The notes: generated by a model from the sequence alone, not told the origin. Shown: positions 27,634 to 37,861, counted from the stretch's first letter. The stretch is 64,000 nucleotides of DNA from Planctomycetota bacterium (GCA_029936315.1 JAPYTD010000021.1:1-64000), one strand, 5' to 3'. Made by a program: numbers and translations.

Positions 27634-28101
27634 TTACTTCTTCAGTTCTTCAACCGGATCGTAGATCCAATTGTACGCGGCGTAGTCGTACTCGACGAGG
27701 CCTTCGGGGAAGAACAAGCCGAGCTCGCGCTTGGCTGCTTCCGGCGAGTCGCTGCCGTGCACGAGGTTGAAGCTGCGGCTGACGCCGTAGTCACCACGGA
27801 TTGTGCCAGCATCGGCATCCGAACCAAACGTCGCGCCCATCAGTTTGCGGCAGATAGCGATTGCGCCGATGCCCTCGAGGGCGAGGGCGACCACTGGCGA
27901 GCTCGTCATGAACTTCACGAGGCCCGGGTAGAACGGGCGTTCCTTATGCGCTTCGTAGTGCGTGGCGGCGAGCTCCTGCGAGATCTGCATGAGCTTCATG
28001 CCAGCGATCTTGAGTCCCTTCTTTTCGAAGCGGCTGAGGATTTCTCCGGAGAGGCCACGCTGGACAGCGTCGGGCTTGAACAGAATGAGAGTGCGTTCCA
28101 T
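27634..28101 (-). CDS. ndk: Nucleoside diphosphate kinase
   Basis: MERTLILFKPDAVQRGLSGEILSRFEKKGLKI...GTIRGDYGVSRSFNLVHGSDSPEAA. Confidence 0.95.
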   Translation of the reverse strand: MERTLILFKPDAVQRGLSGEILSRFEKKGLKIAGMKLMQISQELAATHYEAHKERPFYPGLVKFMTSSPVVALALEGIGAIAICRKLMGATFGSDADAGTIRGDYGVSRSFNLVHGSDSPEAAKRELGLFFPEGLVEYDYAAYNWIYDPVEELKK

Positions 28102-28128
28102 GGTCGTGTGGGGGGTATTCGTGCTTGA

Positions 28129-28788
28129 ATGAGCGCGAAGATGTTAGCCAGCCGCCCCCCGCAACTGCACAGGTTTTCAGCCTCGCTCGTTCTGGCCCTT
28201 TGGTGCCCCGTGCTATCGCTGCTGTTGGGAGGCTGTGCCTCCGAACGGGAAACGATCCTGCGCCGCTCCAGCAGAGCTCGTGCGGTGGGGGAGTTGCGGG
28301 CCGAACGCCTGCAGCAGGAGCGCGAACTTGAGCTGTGGGAAGCCTCACGTGAGGAGGCGACCCGCGACATTGCGGCCGCGCGCTTGGAGTCGGTCAAGAT
28401 CAGTTCGAGCCTGCGCACGGTGCGCTCTGAGCGGTTGCGCCAGCTGGCGACACTGGCCGCCACCGAGAAGGAACTGCTGGCGGCCATCCAGCGGGCGCTC
28501 AAGATCGAGAAGGAACTGCAGCCACTGCGCGCGCTTGAGCAGCAACTGCGCGACCAGGAGGCGCTGATCAAGGCCGCAAACGTGCGGGTCAAGTCGTTGG
28601 CTGGCGAAGTCGCGAAGGCGACCGACAGCGCCGCCAAGCAGGAAGCAGTCTTGAAGCCGAAGCTGGCCGCGGTGCAGGCGCGGCTCGCCGCACTCAAGGC
28701 CGCGGGGGTTCAGATCAGTGAGGCGGAGGCGAAGATCGCGGCCGCCCAGAAAGTGCTCGCCCCGCCGCCTGTGATCAAGAAGAAGTAA
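28129..28788 (+). CDS. Coiled-coil lipoprotein
   Basis: LVLALWCPVLSLLLGGCASER lipobox followed by heptad-rich sequence. Confidence 0.65.
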   Translation: MSAKMLASRPPQLHRFSASLVLALWCPVLSLLLGGCASERETILRRSSRARAVGELRAERLQQERELELWEASREEATRDIAAARLESVKISSSLRTVRSERLRQLATLAATEKELLAAIQRALKIEKELQPLRALEQQLRDQEALIKAANVRVKSLAGEVAKATDSAAKQEAVLKPKLAAVQARLAALKAAGVQISEAEAKIAAAQKVLAPPPVIKKK

Positions 28789-28805
28789 GCCGATTTACGC
28801 CCACC

Positions 28806-31418
28806 ATGCTCCGCAACATTTCGATCCTCGCGCTCACTGCCGCGTCTCTGTTTGCACAGGAAGAACCCGCCACTGAGCGGGAGCCTGATGCCAAGAAAAT
28901 GGCGACGGTGCAGCCGCTGGCTCCGAAGGATGCCATCGCCGCGCTCGAGTTGCCGGCCGGCTACCATCTTGAGCTGGTTGCGAGCGAACCGATGATTCAC
29001 GAACCGGCGGTCGTCGCGTGGGATGGCAACGGCCGCATGTATGTCGCCGAGATGCGCACCTACATGCAGGACATTGATGGTACCGGTGCGCATGAGCCGG
29101 TCAGTCGCATCAGCCTGCTCGACGACACCGATGGCGACGGCCGCATGGACAAGCACACGGTGTTTGTCGATGGCCTGGTCTTGCCGCGCATGATCCTGAC
29201 CTTGCAGGACAGCATCGTCGTGCGCGAAACCAACACGCTCGACCTGCACGAGTATCGTGATACCGATGGCGATGGTGTCGCGGACCAGAAGACGCGCATC
29301 TACGAAGGCGGTAAGCGTGGCGGCAACCTTGAACACCAACCGAGCGGCCTCGACTGGAACATCGACAACTACCTCTACGTCACCTACACGAACAAGCGCT
29401 ATCGCTACGCGAACGGCAAGATCACTGCGCACAACCTGCCATCCGGCGATGGCCAGTGGGGCATCACGCACGACGATTGGGGACAGAACTACTACTCACG
29501 TGCCGGCGGCGAGGTCGTGGCGTCGAACTTCCAGCAGAACATGCAGTACGGCAAGCTCGGCTTGCCGGGGCAGCTCGCCAAGGGGTTTAATGTGTGTTGG
29601 CCGATCGATTCGATCCCTGACGTGCAGGGCGGTCTGGGGCGTGTACGTGACGACGCGACGCTCAATCACTTTACCGGGTGTTGCGGGCAGGTCGTCTTCC
29701 GCGGCGACCGCCTGCCAGTAGAACTACACGGCAACCTGTTCGTTCCCGAGCCTGTTGGGCGACTCATTCGCCGCGCGATCGTCAGCGACGATGGCGGCAC
29801 GCGCGTATTGACCAACCCCCATGAAGGCTCGGAGTTCCTCCGCACCAAGGACGCTAACTTCCGACCGATCAATATGTACACGGCCCCGGACGGCACGATG
29901 TACATCGTCGACATGTATCGCGGCATCATCCAGGAAGGCAACTGGGTGCGCCGTGGTAGCTACCTGCGCGGCGTCGTGCAGGAATACGGTCTCGATCGCA
30001 ACGTTGGCCGCGGTCGTATCTACCGGCTGGTGCACGATGACTTCAAGCCGGGTCCGCGGCCGCGCATGCTCGATGAGTCGACGGCGGAGCTGGTCGCGCA
30101 CCTGTCGCATGCGAACGGTTGGTGGCGTGATACGGCTCAGAAGCTGATCGTGCTGCGTGGCGATTTGAGCGTTGTTCCGGCGCTGCGCGAGTTGATGACC
30201 AGCTCGCCATCGGCATTGGCACGCAACCATGCGATGTGGACCTTGGAAGGCCTGTTGGCTCTGACCTCCAATGATGTCCTTGTCGGCCTTGGCGATGCGG
30301 ATGGCAACGTGCGTGCCTCGGCGATCCGCGCCAGCGAGCGATACTTGACGGGCGCGGCCAACAAGTCTGTGGTCGAACGATTCGTCGCGATGGCCGCTGA
30401 CCAGGATGTGCAGGTATTGCTGCAGGTCTTGCGCACGGCGATCTTCACCAAGCTGCCGGGCTATGAAGAGTTGGTCGAAAAGATTGTCGATTCCCACAAG
30501 GGCAATGACGGTGTTCGTCTGACAGCGAAGAAGTACTTCGATCGCCTCGCCAAGGAAAAGGCCGAGGCGGAACGACGAGCAGAAATCGCGAAGATCAATG
30601 CCGAGCTTGCTGCCGCGGTCACGCGTGGCGCGACGATCTACAAGTCGCTGTGCTTCGAGTGTCACGGCAACGATGGCGAAGGCATGCCCGTTCCCGGCGA
30701 CAAGGTGGCCAAGTTGGCGCCGACGCTGAAGGGCTCGCCGCGGGCGATCGGTTCGACCGACCGCGTGGCTCGCATCGTGCTGCAGGGTCTGATGGGGCCT
30801 GTTGACGGCAAGACCTATCCCGGCGTGATGGCGGCGATGGCGAGCAACGACGACGCATGGGTTGCCGACGTTCTGACGTTCATTCGTAACAGTTGGGGCA
30901 ACGAGGCAAGCCTGGTGAGCAAGGAGGAGATCGCCAAGATCCGCGGGTCCCTGAAACGTCGACGCATGCCGTGGACACTGAAGCAGCTCGAGCGCTTTGA
31001 TCCAGCGCTGTTGTCGCGTAAGCGTTGGAAGCTCAAGTCCAACCGCAGCCGCGGTCAGTTGAAGAATGCCGTCGATGGCAAGCCGTCGTCGCGTTGGACC
31101 AGCAATCGGCCGCAACAGCCGGGCACGTGGTTGACGATTGAGCTGCCGGAAGCCACGGAGCTTGCCGGCGTCGACCTGGATACACGCGGCTCCGCCAACG
31201 ATTTCCCGCAGAGCTACGAAGTGCGCACGTCACTCGATGGCAAGAAGTGGAGCGACCCGATCGCGACCGGTAACGGCAAGCGGGGCGATTCGGTCATCCG
31301 TTGGACGCCCGTGACCGCCCGCTTCCTCAAGGTCACGCAGACCGGCAAGAAGCCCGGGCTCTATTGGTCGATCCACGAGCTGAACCTGTTTGGGCACGGG
31401 AACACGCTACCTAAGTGA
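28806..31418 (+). CDS. PVC-type heme-binding CxxCH protein: beta-propeller, HEAT region, cytochrome c, C-terminal discoidin-like domain
   Basis: LPAGYHLELVASEPMIHEPAVVAWDGNGRMYVAEMRTYMQDIDG...SLCFECHGNDGEGMP...NAVDGKPSSRWTSNRPQQPGTWLTIELPEATELAGV. Confidence 0.92.
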   Translation: MLRNISILALTAASLFAQEEPATEREPDAKKMATVQPLAPKDAIAALELPAGYHLELVASEPMIHEPAVVAWDGNGRMYVAEMRTYMQDIDGTGAHEPVSRISLLDDTDGDGRMDKHTVFVDGLVLPRMILTLQDSIVVRETNTLDLHEYRDTDGDGVADQKTRIYEGGKRGGNLEHQPSGLDWNIDNYLYVTYTNKRYRYANGKITAHNLPSGDGQWGITHDDWGQNYYSRAGGEVVASNFQQNMQYGKLGLPGQLAKGFNVCWPIDSIPDVQGGLGRVRDDATLNHFTGCCGQVVFRGDRLPVELHGNLFVPEPVGRLIRRAIVSDDGGTRVLTNPHEGSEFLRTKDANFRPINMYTAPDGTMYIVDMYRGIIQEGNWVRRGSYLRGVVQEYGLDRNVGRGRIYRLVHDDFKPGPRPRMLDESTAELVAHLSHANGWWRDTAQKLIVLRGDLSVVPALRELMTSSPSALARNHAMWTLEGLLALTSNDVLVGLGDADGNVRASAIRASERYLTGAANKSVVERFVAMAADQDVQVLLQVLRTAIFTKLPGYEELVEKIVDSHKGNDGVRLTAKKYFDRLAKEKAEAERRAEIAKINAELAAAVTRGATIYKSLCFECHGNDGEGMPVPGDKVAKLAPTLKGSPRAIGSTDRVARIVLQGLMGPVDGKTYPGVMAAMASNDDAWVADVLTFIRNSWGNEASLVSKEEIAKIRGSLKRRRMPWTLKQLERFDPALLSRKRWKLKSNRSRGQLKNAVDGKPSSRWTSNRPQQPGTWLTIELPEATELAGVDLDTRGSANDFPQSYEVRTSLDGKKWSDPIATGNGKRGDSVIRWTPVTARFLKVTQTGKKPGLYWSIHELNLFGHGNTLPK

Positions 31419-31735
31419 CGGAGGGCTCAGTGATTCGGGTGGGCATCAGTCGGTGCACGCTGATTGGGCTCGACGCGATCCCGGTTGCGTTGCCGCTGGC
31501 TTGGCTGCTGGGCGAGCACGGCGACACCAGCATGGGGCCGAGTTTCGTCGTGCTCGGTTTGCTCGGGGTGCTGGCTGGTTGCAGCGTTGCCATGGTCAAC
31601 TGCAGGCGCCACCGATGCCTGCCGTGGCGAGGGCCCGCGCGGCGTTGGGCAATCGCTGCCGCCGCCAACCCGATCGTCGGGGTCCTGGCGGTCAGCAGAA
31701 TCAACTTCGGTGGGTTCGCCGGCGGCGGCCACTGA
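31415..31735 (+). CDS. Small membrane protein
   Basis: GTGA overlap with preceding gene; TLIGLDAIPVALPLAWLLGE...SFVVLGLLGVLAGCSVAMV hydrophobic helices. Confidence 0.5.
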   Translation: MTEGSVIRVGISRCTLIGLDAIPVALPLAWLLGEHGDTSMGPSFVVLGLLGVLAGCSVAMVNCRRHRCLPWRGPARRWAIAAAANPIVGVLAVSRINFGGFAGGGH

Positions 31736-31777
31736 GCGCATTGCCGACACGTATGGCCGTGGGGGCCGTAGCCAAGC

Positions 31778-31804
31778 GGCGAACAGTTCTGCATACTGTT
31801 CGCC
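31778..31804 (+). promoter_or_regulatory. Perfect 10-bp inverted repeat GGCGAACAGT-TCTGCAT-ACTGTTCGCC ending 3 nt before the ABC-F start codon
   Basis: Arms 31778-31787 and 31795-31804, 7-nt loop; ATG at 31808. Confidence 0.65.
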
Positions 31805-31807
31805 CCA

Positions 31808-33745
31808 ATGTTGACCCTGTCTGGAGTTTCGAAGTCGTACGGCGACCGTGTGCTGTTTGAGGATGCCGCCCTGCAGGTCAACCGTGGGGACCGAATTGGT
31901 CTGGTTGGCCCCAACGGGGCAGGCAAATCGACGTTGTTCTCGCTGATCCTGCGCGAACAACAGGCCGATGACGGCCAGATCGCGTTCGAGCGCGGTGCCA
32001 AGATAGGCTTCCTGCCCCAGGAAAGTGCGCCGATCGGTGACGAAACGGTGATCGAGATTGCGTGTGCCATCACCGACGACTTCGTGCAGCTGTATCGCAC
32101 CATCAAGTCGTGGGAGAACGGCGACTACGATGAGTTGAGCACCGGTCAGGACGACGTGCACGAGCGCTACAACGAGCTCAACGGCTACCTGGTCGAAGCC
32201 AAGGCTAAGCAGATCCTCGCAGGCTTGGGCTTTCGCGATTCTGATCTCGATCGTCCCGCGCGCGAATTGAGTGGCGGTTGGGTGATGCGCGCGCACCTCG
32301 CGCGGTTGCTGACCCAAGAGCCGGATCTGCTGATACTCGACGAGCCGACGAACCACCTCGACCTCGAGTCGCTGATGTGGTTTCAGGGTTACCTCAAGGG
32401 CTACTCCGGCGGGATCTTGGTGATCTCCCACGATCGCGAGTTCTTGAACGCACTGGTCACGGCGATCGTCGAGATCCGTCACCAGGGGCTTTGGCGGTTC
32501 ACCGGCAACTACAGCAAGTACCTGGTGCTGCGCGAGGCCACCGACGCGCAACTGCTCGCGTCCTACAAGACCCAGCAGAAGGAGATCGCGCACCTGCAGG
32601 CGTTTGCCGATCGCTTCAAGGCGAAGGCGAGCAAGGCAACCCAAGCGCAGAGCAAGCTGCGGCAGATCGAGCGCATGGACAAGATCCAGGCCCCAGTCGC
32701 CGACGGCAAGAAGGTCGGCTTTCGCTTTCCGCAGCCGATCCGCAGTGGCCAGCGCGTCATCAAGCTCGACAAGGTGCACTTTGCCTATGGCGATAACGTC
32801 GTCTACGCGGGCATCGATCTCGAGGTCGAACGGGGCGAACGCATCGTTCTGGTCGGCCCGAATGGTGCCGGTAAGTCGACGTTGCTGAAGTTGTTGGCTA
32901 CGAAGATCGTGCCGGACAAAGGTGAGTGTGGCCTCGGCCACAACGTAGTCGCAGGCTACTACTCGCAGTATCGCGTCGAGATGCTCGACCCGAAGCGCAG
33001 CGTGCTTGAGGAAGCGCTCGACACGCAGGCGTCGGTCACGGAGCAAGCGGTGCGCACGCTCCTTGGCTCATTCTTGTTCTCGGGGGAAACCGTGTTCAAG
33101 AAGGTGTCGGTGCTGAGCGGAGGCGAGAAGAGTCGACTGGCGCTGGTCAAACTGCTTCTCAATCCGCCCAACCTGTTGTTGATGGATGAACCGACGACGC
33201 ATCTAGACATCTCGAGCATCGATGCGTTGGTGGAGGCGTTGAAGCAGTTCGAAGGCACGCTCGTGTTCATCAGCCACGACGTGCACTTCATCAAGACGCT
33301 CGCCAACAAGGTCATCCATGTCGCTGGCGGCAAGTTGACGCCGTACCTGGGCGACTATCAGTTCTACCTGCATAAGACGCAGGCGGAGTCGGCGCGAGCG
33401 GCGTTGACTGCCGGTGGTGCGGGCGGCAAAGGCAAAGGCAAGGGCAAGGGCAAGGGCAAGTCGACGTCGAAGTCGGCTGGCAAGCAAGGTAAGGCGAAGC
33501 ACGAGTCGCCCCGTGCCAGGATACAGAAGCTGCAGAAGGCCGTCACCAAGCTCGAGCGGGAGATTGATGCGCTCGAAAGGCGTCAGGCGGAGATCAAGCA
33601 AGAGCTGGAGCTGCCGGAGACGTGGAACGATGGGGGGCGCAGTTCGGAGCTCAACAAGGAGATGACCGCCAGCCAGAAACGGGTGCTCGAGTTGACGAAT
33701 GCGTGGGAAGCCGAGGCCGCCAAGTTGGAGTCCATCAGCTCGTGA
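31808..33745 (+). CDS. ABC-F family ATP-binding protein with (GK)n linker and C-terminal coiled coil
   Basis: Two ABC domains: VGPNGAGKSTLFSLIL, LSGGWVMRAHLARLL, VGPNGAGKSTLLKLL, LSGGEKSRLALVKLL; no TM. Confidence 0.94.
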   Translation: MLTLSGVSKSYGDRVLFEDAALQVNRGDRIGLVGPNGAGKSTLFSLILREQQADDGQIAFERGAKIGFLPQESAPIGDETVIEIACAITDDFVQLYRTIKSWENGDYDELSTGQDDVHERYNELNGYLVEAKAKQILAGLGFRDSDLDRPARELSGGWVMRAHLARLLTQEPDLLILDEPTNHLDLESLMWFQGYLKGYSGGILVISHDREFLNALVTAIVEIRHQGLWRFTGNYSKYLVLREATDAQLLASYKTQQKEIAHLQAFADRFKAKASKATQAQSKLRQIERMDKIQAPVADGKKVGFRFPQPIRSGQRVIKLDKVHFAYGDNVVYAGIDLEVERGERIVLVGPNGAGKSTLLKLLATKIVPDKGECGLGHNVVAGYYSQYRVEMLDPKRSVLEEALDTQASVTEQAVRTLLGSFLFSGETVFKKVSVLSGGEKSRLALVKLLLNPPNLLLMDEPTTHLDISSIDALVEALKQFEGTLVFISHDVHFIKTLANKVIHVAGGKLTPYLGDYQFYLHKTQAESARAALTAGGAGGKGKGKGKGKGKSTSKSAGKQGKAKHESPRARIQKLQKAVTKLEREIDALERRQAEIKQELELPETWNDGGRSSELNKEMTASQKRVLELTNAWEAEAAKLESISS

Positions 33746-33969
33746 ACAACCAGCCGAACAACCCTCTGCACGGCGTTACGCTGAAGGTGATGCTCGAGTA
33801 TCTGATCAAGAACATCGGCTGGGCCGAGATGGCGCATTCGATCAACATCAACTGCTTCCACAACACGCCGTCCGTGAATTCGTCTCTGAAGTTCCTGCGG
33901 TCGGTACCATGGGCCCGCACCAAGGTCGAGAATCTCTACCTGCACGTGCGACGGCGCACCGGCGACTAG
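33742..33969 (+). CDS. VF530/DUF2132 family protein
   Basis: GTG start overlapping ABC-F TGA (GTGA); VNNQPNNPLHGVTLKVMLEYLIKNIGWAEMAHSININCFHNTPSVNSSLKFLRSVPWARTKVENLYL. Confidence 0.88.
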   Translation: MNNQPNNPLHGVTLKVMLEYLIKNIGWAEMAHSININCFHNTPSVNSSLKFLRSVPWARTKVENLYLHVRRRTGD

Positions 33970-34025
33970 CCCCAACGGTCCAATGAGCTCACGCCTTTTG
34001 GTGTCCGCTGAGAGCCTGCGACCCG

Positions 34026-35444
34026 CTAGGTCCACTGGTGGTGGAAGAACTCGCCTTCGGGCTTGTCCGTGCGTTCGAACGTGTGCGCGCCAAACAGGTC
34101 GCGTTGCGCCTGCGTCAGATTCTGCGGTAGCGACGCGCGGCGGTACGAATCGAAGTAGCTGAGGCTCGCGCCCATCGCCAACGTCGGTATGCCGCGTTGT
34201 GCTGCGAGAGCGACGACCTTGCGCCAGGCACCTTGGTGCTCCTGGATGAAGCCGCCGAGTTCGGAGTCGAGCAGCAGGTTGGCCAGGCCCTTCTGCTTGC
34301 CGTAGGCAGCTTGGATGCTCTTGAGGAAGCGTGCGCGAATGATGCAGCCGCCCTTCCAGATGCGTGCGATCTCGCTGAGGTCGAGGCCCCATTGCTTGTC
34401 AGCATCGGCCGTTGCCAAGAGATCGAGACCCTGTGCGTAGCTGCAGATCTTGCTGCAGTAGAGAGCGTCGCGAATGGCATCGATCATGCCCTCGACGGGA
34501 GTGTCATTGCTCGGTCCCGCGAGCTGCTCGCTAGCGTGTACTCGCTGGGTCTTCATCGCACTTAGATAGCGCGCTTCGACCGCGGCTTGCATCGTCGGCA
34601 CCGGCGTGCCATAGCGCAGCGCAATCTCACTGGTCCACCGGCCCGTGCCCTTCTGACCAGCCTTGTCGAGGATGATCTCGACCATCGGTTGCTTGGTCTC
34701 GGAATCAACTTCCCGAAGGATGCGCTCGGTGATTTCGATCAGGAACGACTCGAGGAAATCGGCGTTCCATTGCGCGAACGTGTCGGCCATCTGCGTGTGC
34801 GACATGCGCAGCACGTTCTTCATCAGGTCGTAGCACTCGGCGATCAACTGCATGTCGCCGTACTCGATGCCGTTGTGCACCATCTTGACGAAGTGACCGG
34901 CCGCGCCCTTGCCGATGTGGGTGACGCAGGCACCGTCGTCGACTTGCGCAGAGATCTTGTTGAGGATCGGCGCCAGCTCGTCGTAGGCACTGCGTTCGCC
35001 GCCCGGCATCATGCTCGGCCCGTTGAGGGCACCTTCTTCGCCGCCGGAGACGCCCATGCCAACGAAGCGGAAGCCCATCGCGGCAAGATCCTTCGAACGC
35101 CGTTCGGTGTCGTCCGGGTGCGAGTTGCCGGCATCGATGATCATGTCGCCCGATTGCAGGTATGGCAGGAACGTCTCGATGGTCGAGTCGACGGGTGCGC
35201 CGGCCTTGACCAGCAGCAGCACCTTGCGCGGTCGCACCAGCGATGCGCAGGCTTCCTCAGGCGTCTTCGCGCCGAACATCTGGTAGCCCTCTTCGCACCG
35301 AGCGAGCGTTGCCTCGGTCTTGCCGAAGGAGCGATTGAAGACCGTCATCGGGAACCCATTGCGGGCGATGTTGAGGGCCAGGTTTTGGCCCATGACGGCG
35401 AGACCGACGACACAGATTTGGGAGTTGGCTTGCATGCGGCTCAA
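34026..35444 (-). CDS. gnd: 6-phosphogluconate dehydrogenase, decarboxylating
   Basis: ICVVGLAVMGQNLALNIARNGF...VGMGVSGGEEGALNGPSMMPGG...HFVKMVHNGIEYGDMQLIAE. Confidence 0.95.
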   Translation of the reverse strand: MSRMQANSQICVVGLAVMGQNLALNIARNGFPMTVFNRSFGKTEATLARCEEGYQMFGAKTPEEACASLVRPRKVLLLVKAGAPVDSTIETFLPYLQSGDMIIDAGNSHPDDTERRSKDLAAMGFRFVGMGVSGGEEGALNGPSMMPGGERSAYDELAPILNKISAQVDDGACVTHIGKGAAGHFVKMVHNGIEYGDMQLIAECYDLMKNVLRMSHTQMADTFAQWNADFLESFLIEITERILREVDSETKQPMVEIILDKAGQKGTGRWTSEIALRYGTPVPTMQAAVEARYLSAMKTQRVHASEQLAGPSNDTPVEGMIDAIRDALYCSKICSYAQGLDLLATADADKQWGLDLSEIARIWKGGCIIRARFLKSIQAAYGKQKGLANLLLDSELGGFIQEHQGAWRKVVALAAQRGIPTLAMGASLSYFDSYRRASLPQNLTQAQRDLFGAHTFERTDKPEGEFFHHQWT

Positions 35445-35552
35445 GGGTTTACAGGCTGCATGCTAGCCGCGGGGATCTCCCACCCGGAGCCCTTTGCTAG
35501 GTTGTGTGGACTGCTTGGGGCTCTGGCCCGTCACCGGACGCGAGGGTTGGTG

Positions 35553-36782
35553 TTATCGCTTGCCAGTCTCAACGGGCTTCGATGGCGGTACGAGCTTGTC
35601 GAGCCACTCCGCCCAGCGGCGCGGGTCGCTGCCTGGATCGTTGTTGGTCAACTGCTTCAGCGCGCCGCGGTACGACTTGACGATCGTGCGAATCTGCGAG
35701 ACACCGGCCACGGTGACATCGAGAACTGTGCCGCTCATCAGCACATCGACCTTCGGGTCGGCGATGAACGCTGCTTGCGCGACCTCGACGTCGAAGTCGC
35801 GGATGTAGCTCGTCTGCTTCAAGAACGCGACGTGAGCTCGGGTCTGTCCGCCATCCGCGAGGGCGAGGCCGCTCGCGGCGTGTGGCCCCGCTTTGACGAG
35901 CAGGTTGATGGCATCACGGTGGCCAAGTCCGCCGAGGGCTTCGGCTGTGCGCGTGCGCACCTTCGGGTTGGAGTGCGCGAGGCCAGCCGCCATGTAGATG
36001 ATGTCTTGCGACTTGATGGTGGGCTTGCCGATTGATACGGCTGCCTGGCGAACCTTCTTGCTGCGGTCGAGCACCGTAGTGCGCAAGACGAAGCGTTCGT
36101 TGCCGGTGACGCGACGACGTTGTAGGGCCTCGAGTGACGCGATGCGCTGTCGGTCGTTGGTGCTGCGGCGGGCTTGTTGGCGCAGGTACTGGTCGGCGCC
36201 GGGTTCGCGCACGAGCAATTCTTGTAGTGCCGCGGCTTTGCCGGCCTTGGTGCTGGCGTGGAACTGGCGCAACATCGCGAGCACGCGCTTTTGCAACGGA
36301 GCCTGCCGCAGCTTGCGATCGAGTAGTTCTGGTTCGAGTTGCGCTAGGAAGTCGCGCAGGCGACGCTCGACGGCACCGACTTCGTTGCCGGTCTTGGTGG
36401 TGTCAAGCTTGGTGATCGCCTGGTCCAGTTGTTGCCACATCTGCTGTTCGAGACCGTAGTCCCGGGCGGCCTTGGCGAGGTTGACGTGGGCGAAGGTTGA
36501 GCTGCCACTCTTCTTGGCCAGGTTCTTGAACGCCGACATCAGCTCGCTGTGCTTGCGACTCGTGACGATGTCGCTTTCGGCGACGGTGACGTTGCCCTCG
36601 TGAGTCCTGACGACCCTGGTGTCGCCCTTCTTGACGACCTTGCCGACGAGCACGCGCCCATCTTTGAGGCGCAACTCCATCAGTTCTTGTGCGCTGGCAG
36701 GCAGGGCGAGGAGTAGGGCCGCGGCGCTGAGTTGCAGAAGGTTCAGAGGACGAAGGACTTTGGCTGGGTTGAGAAAAGCCAT
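35553..36782 (-). CDS. Secreted HEAT-repeat-like protein
   Basis: MAFLNPAKVLRPLNLLQLSAAALLLALPASAQELMELRLKDGRVLVGKVVKKGDTRVV...VRTRTAEALGGLGHRDAINLLVKAG. Confidence 0.7.
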   Translation of the reverse strand: MAFLNPAKVLRPLNLLQLSAAALLLALPASAQELMELRLKDGRVLVGKVVKKGDTRVVRTHEGNVTVAESDIVTSRKHSELMSAFKNLAKKSGSSTFAHVNLAKAARDYGLEQQMWQQLDQAITKLDTTKTGNEVGAVERRLRDFLAQLEPELLDRKLRQAPLQKRVLAMLRQFHASTKAGKAAALQELLVREPGADQYLRQQARRSTNDRQRIASLEALQRRRVTGNERFVLRTTVLDRSKKVRQAAVSIGKPTIKSQDIIYMAAGLAHSNPKVRTRTAEALGGLGHRDAINLLVKAGPHAASGLALADGGQTRAHVAFLKQTSYIRDFDVEVAQAAFIADPKVDVLMSGTVLDVTVAGVSQIRTIVKSYRGALKQLTNNDPGSDPRRWAEWLDKLVPPSKPVETGKR

Positions 36783-36849
36783 AGGTGGTCTAGAGGATCG
36801 CAAACAGTCAAATGGTGGGGAGAGGGGCGGCCCCAGGTATGATGTCGGA

Positions 36850-37854
36850 ATGAGCATGAACCGTACCATCGCGAGCTTGCTGATCGGCGGGGTCTCCCTC
36901 ATCGGGAATGCGGTCGGGCAGGAGACGCCCTCCAAACCTGTGCTGACGCCGCAAACCACTGCAGTAATGAAGCTTGTGGAGTCGATGGCCAAGGCTGAGC
37001 AGTCTCTGATGAGTCTGCGCATGACGATGGTGACGACGGGCAAGCTACCCGGCGGGCTCGATGTGGCGACTCGTGGCGAATTGCGTGTCCTGCGGGCGAC
37101 ACAGGCAGGCAAGAGCCCACATCTGTTTAGCCGGCTCCAATACTCATTTGGCGACGGCATGAAGGGCCGCCTGGAAACGGCCCATACTGACGAAGGCATC
37201 ATCATGTTCGAGGAGGATCCCGCCTTTGGCGCGGTGTTTCTCCGGATCGCACCGAGCGTCGTGCTCGACCTCGAGTGGGCTTCGAAGGCGCTGCGGAAGT
37301 CCGACCTGCCGGGCATGGTCGACAGCCGCGCCCAGTCGCCGTTGGGCAGTGGCATGGTGCGCGACCTGACCAGGATCTTTGATCTGGCAGTCGTCGAGGA
37401 GACGAAGCACGGCGAGCACACTGGCACGTGGTTGCGCGGTGCGCGCAAGGCTGGCTTGGATGCGCAGGACCCGGATCTGCCGTTGGCCGATCGCATTGAG
37501 ATCTTCGTGCGCGGCCGCGATCACGCGATGCTGATGGCGCGCTTCTTCGTTGGTGCCGATGTGGTGCAGGAGCTGAAGGTCGAGAAGCTGGAGGTCGGTG
37601 CCAGCCTTGGAGCAGAGGACTTCACGGTTGATGGCCACGGCGAGCGCATTCGCAGCGTGCAGGAATACGCGCCGATGTGGGAGCAGATCAACGAGGCGAT
37701 CTCCAACGCGGAGCGGAAGACCAATCAAAAGTCGCCCAGCAGCCTCCAGAAGGAAGCCGAGGCGAAAGCTGCCGAGGACAAGAAGGCTGCCGCGAAGAAG
37801 GCTGAGGACAACAAGGGCGCCGGCAACAAGCCAGGCGGGAACGGCGGCAAGTAG
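36850..37854 (+). CDS. Secreted protein, DUF2092-like, Lys/Ala-rich C-terminus
   Basis: Signal peptide MSMNRTIASLLIGGVSLIGNAVGQ; LolA-like strand pattern. Confidence 0.55.
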   Translation: MSMNRTIASLLIGGVSLIGNAVGQETPSKPVLTPQTTAVMKLVESMAKAEQSLMSLRMTMVTTGKLPGGLDVATRGELRVLRATQAGKSPHLFSRLQYSFGDGMKGRLETAHTDEGIIMFEEDPAFGAVFLRIAPSVVLDLEWASKALRKSDLPGMVDSRAQSPLGSGMVRDLTRIFDLAVVEETKHGEHTGTWLRGARKAGLDAQDPDLPLADRIEIFVRGRDHAMLMARFFVGADVVQELKVEKLEVGASLGAEDFTVDGHGERIRSVQEYAPMWEQINEAISNAERKTNQKSPSSLQKEAEAKAAEDKKAAAKKAEDNKGAGNKPGGNGGK

Positions 37855-37861
37855 CCGCGCC

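Noticed and set aside
28806-31418. PVC-type cytochrome as a novel system
   Set aside because: Architecture is a known, abundant planctomycete family; useful for taxonomy but not new.
31427-33046. 539-aa minus-strand ORF antisense to the ABC-F gene
   Set aside because: Shadow ORF; plus-strand ABC motifs are unambiguous.
33423-33460. GGCAAG hexanucleotide repeat
   Set aside because: Lies within the ABC-F gene and encodes a Gly-Lys linker; ordinary low-complexity coding repeat, though it may vary in length by slippage.
34587-36035. 482-aa plus-strand ORF antisense to gnd and the HEAT-like gene
   Set aside because: Spans two well-supported minus-strand genes and their intergenic gap; no domain signature.
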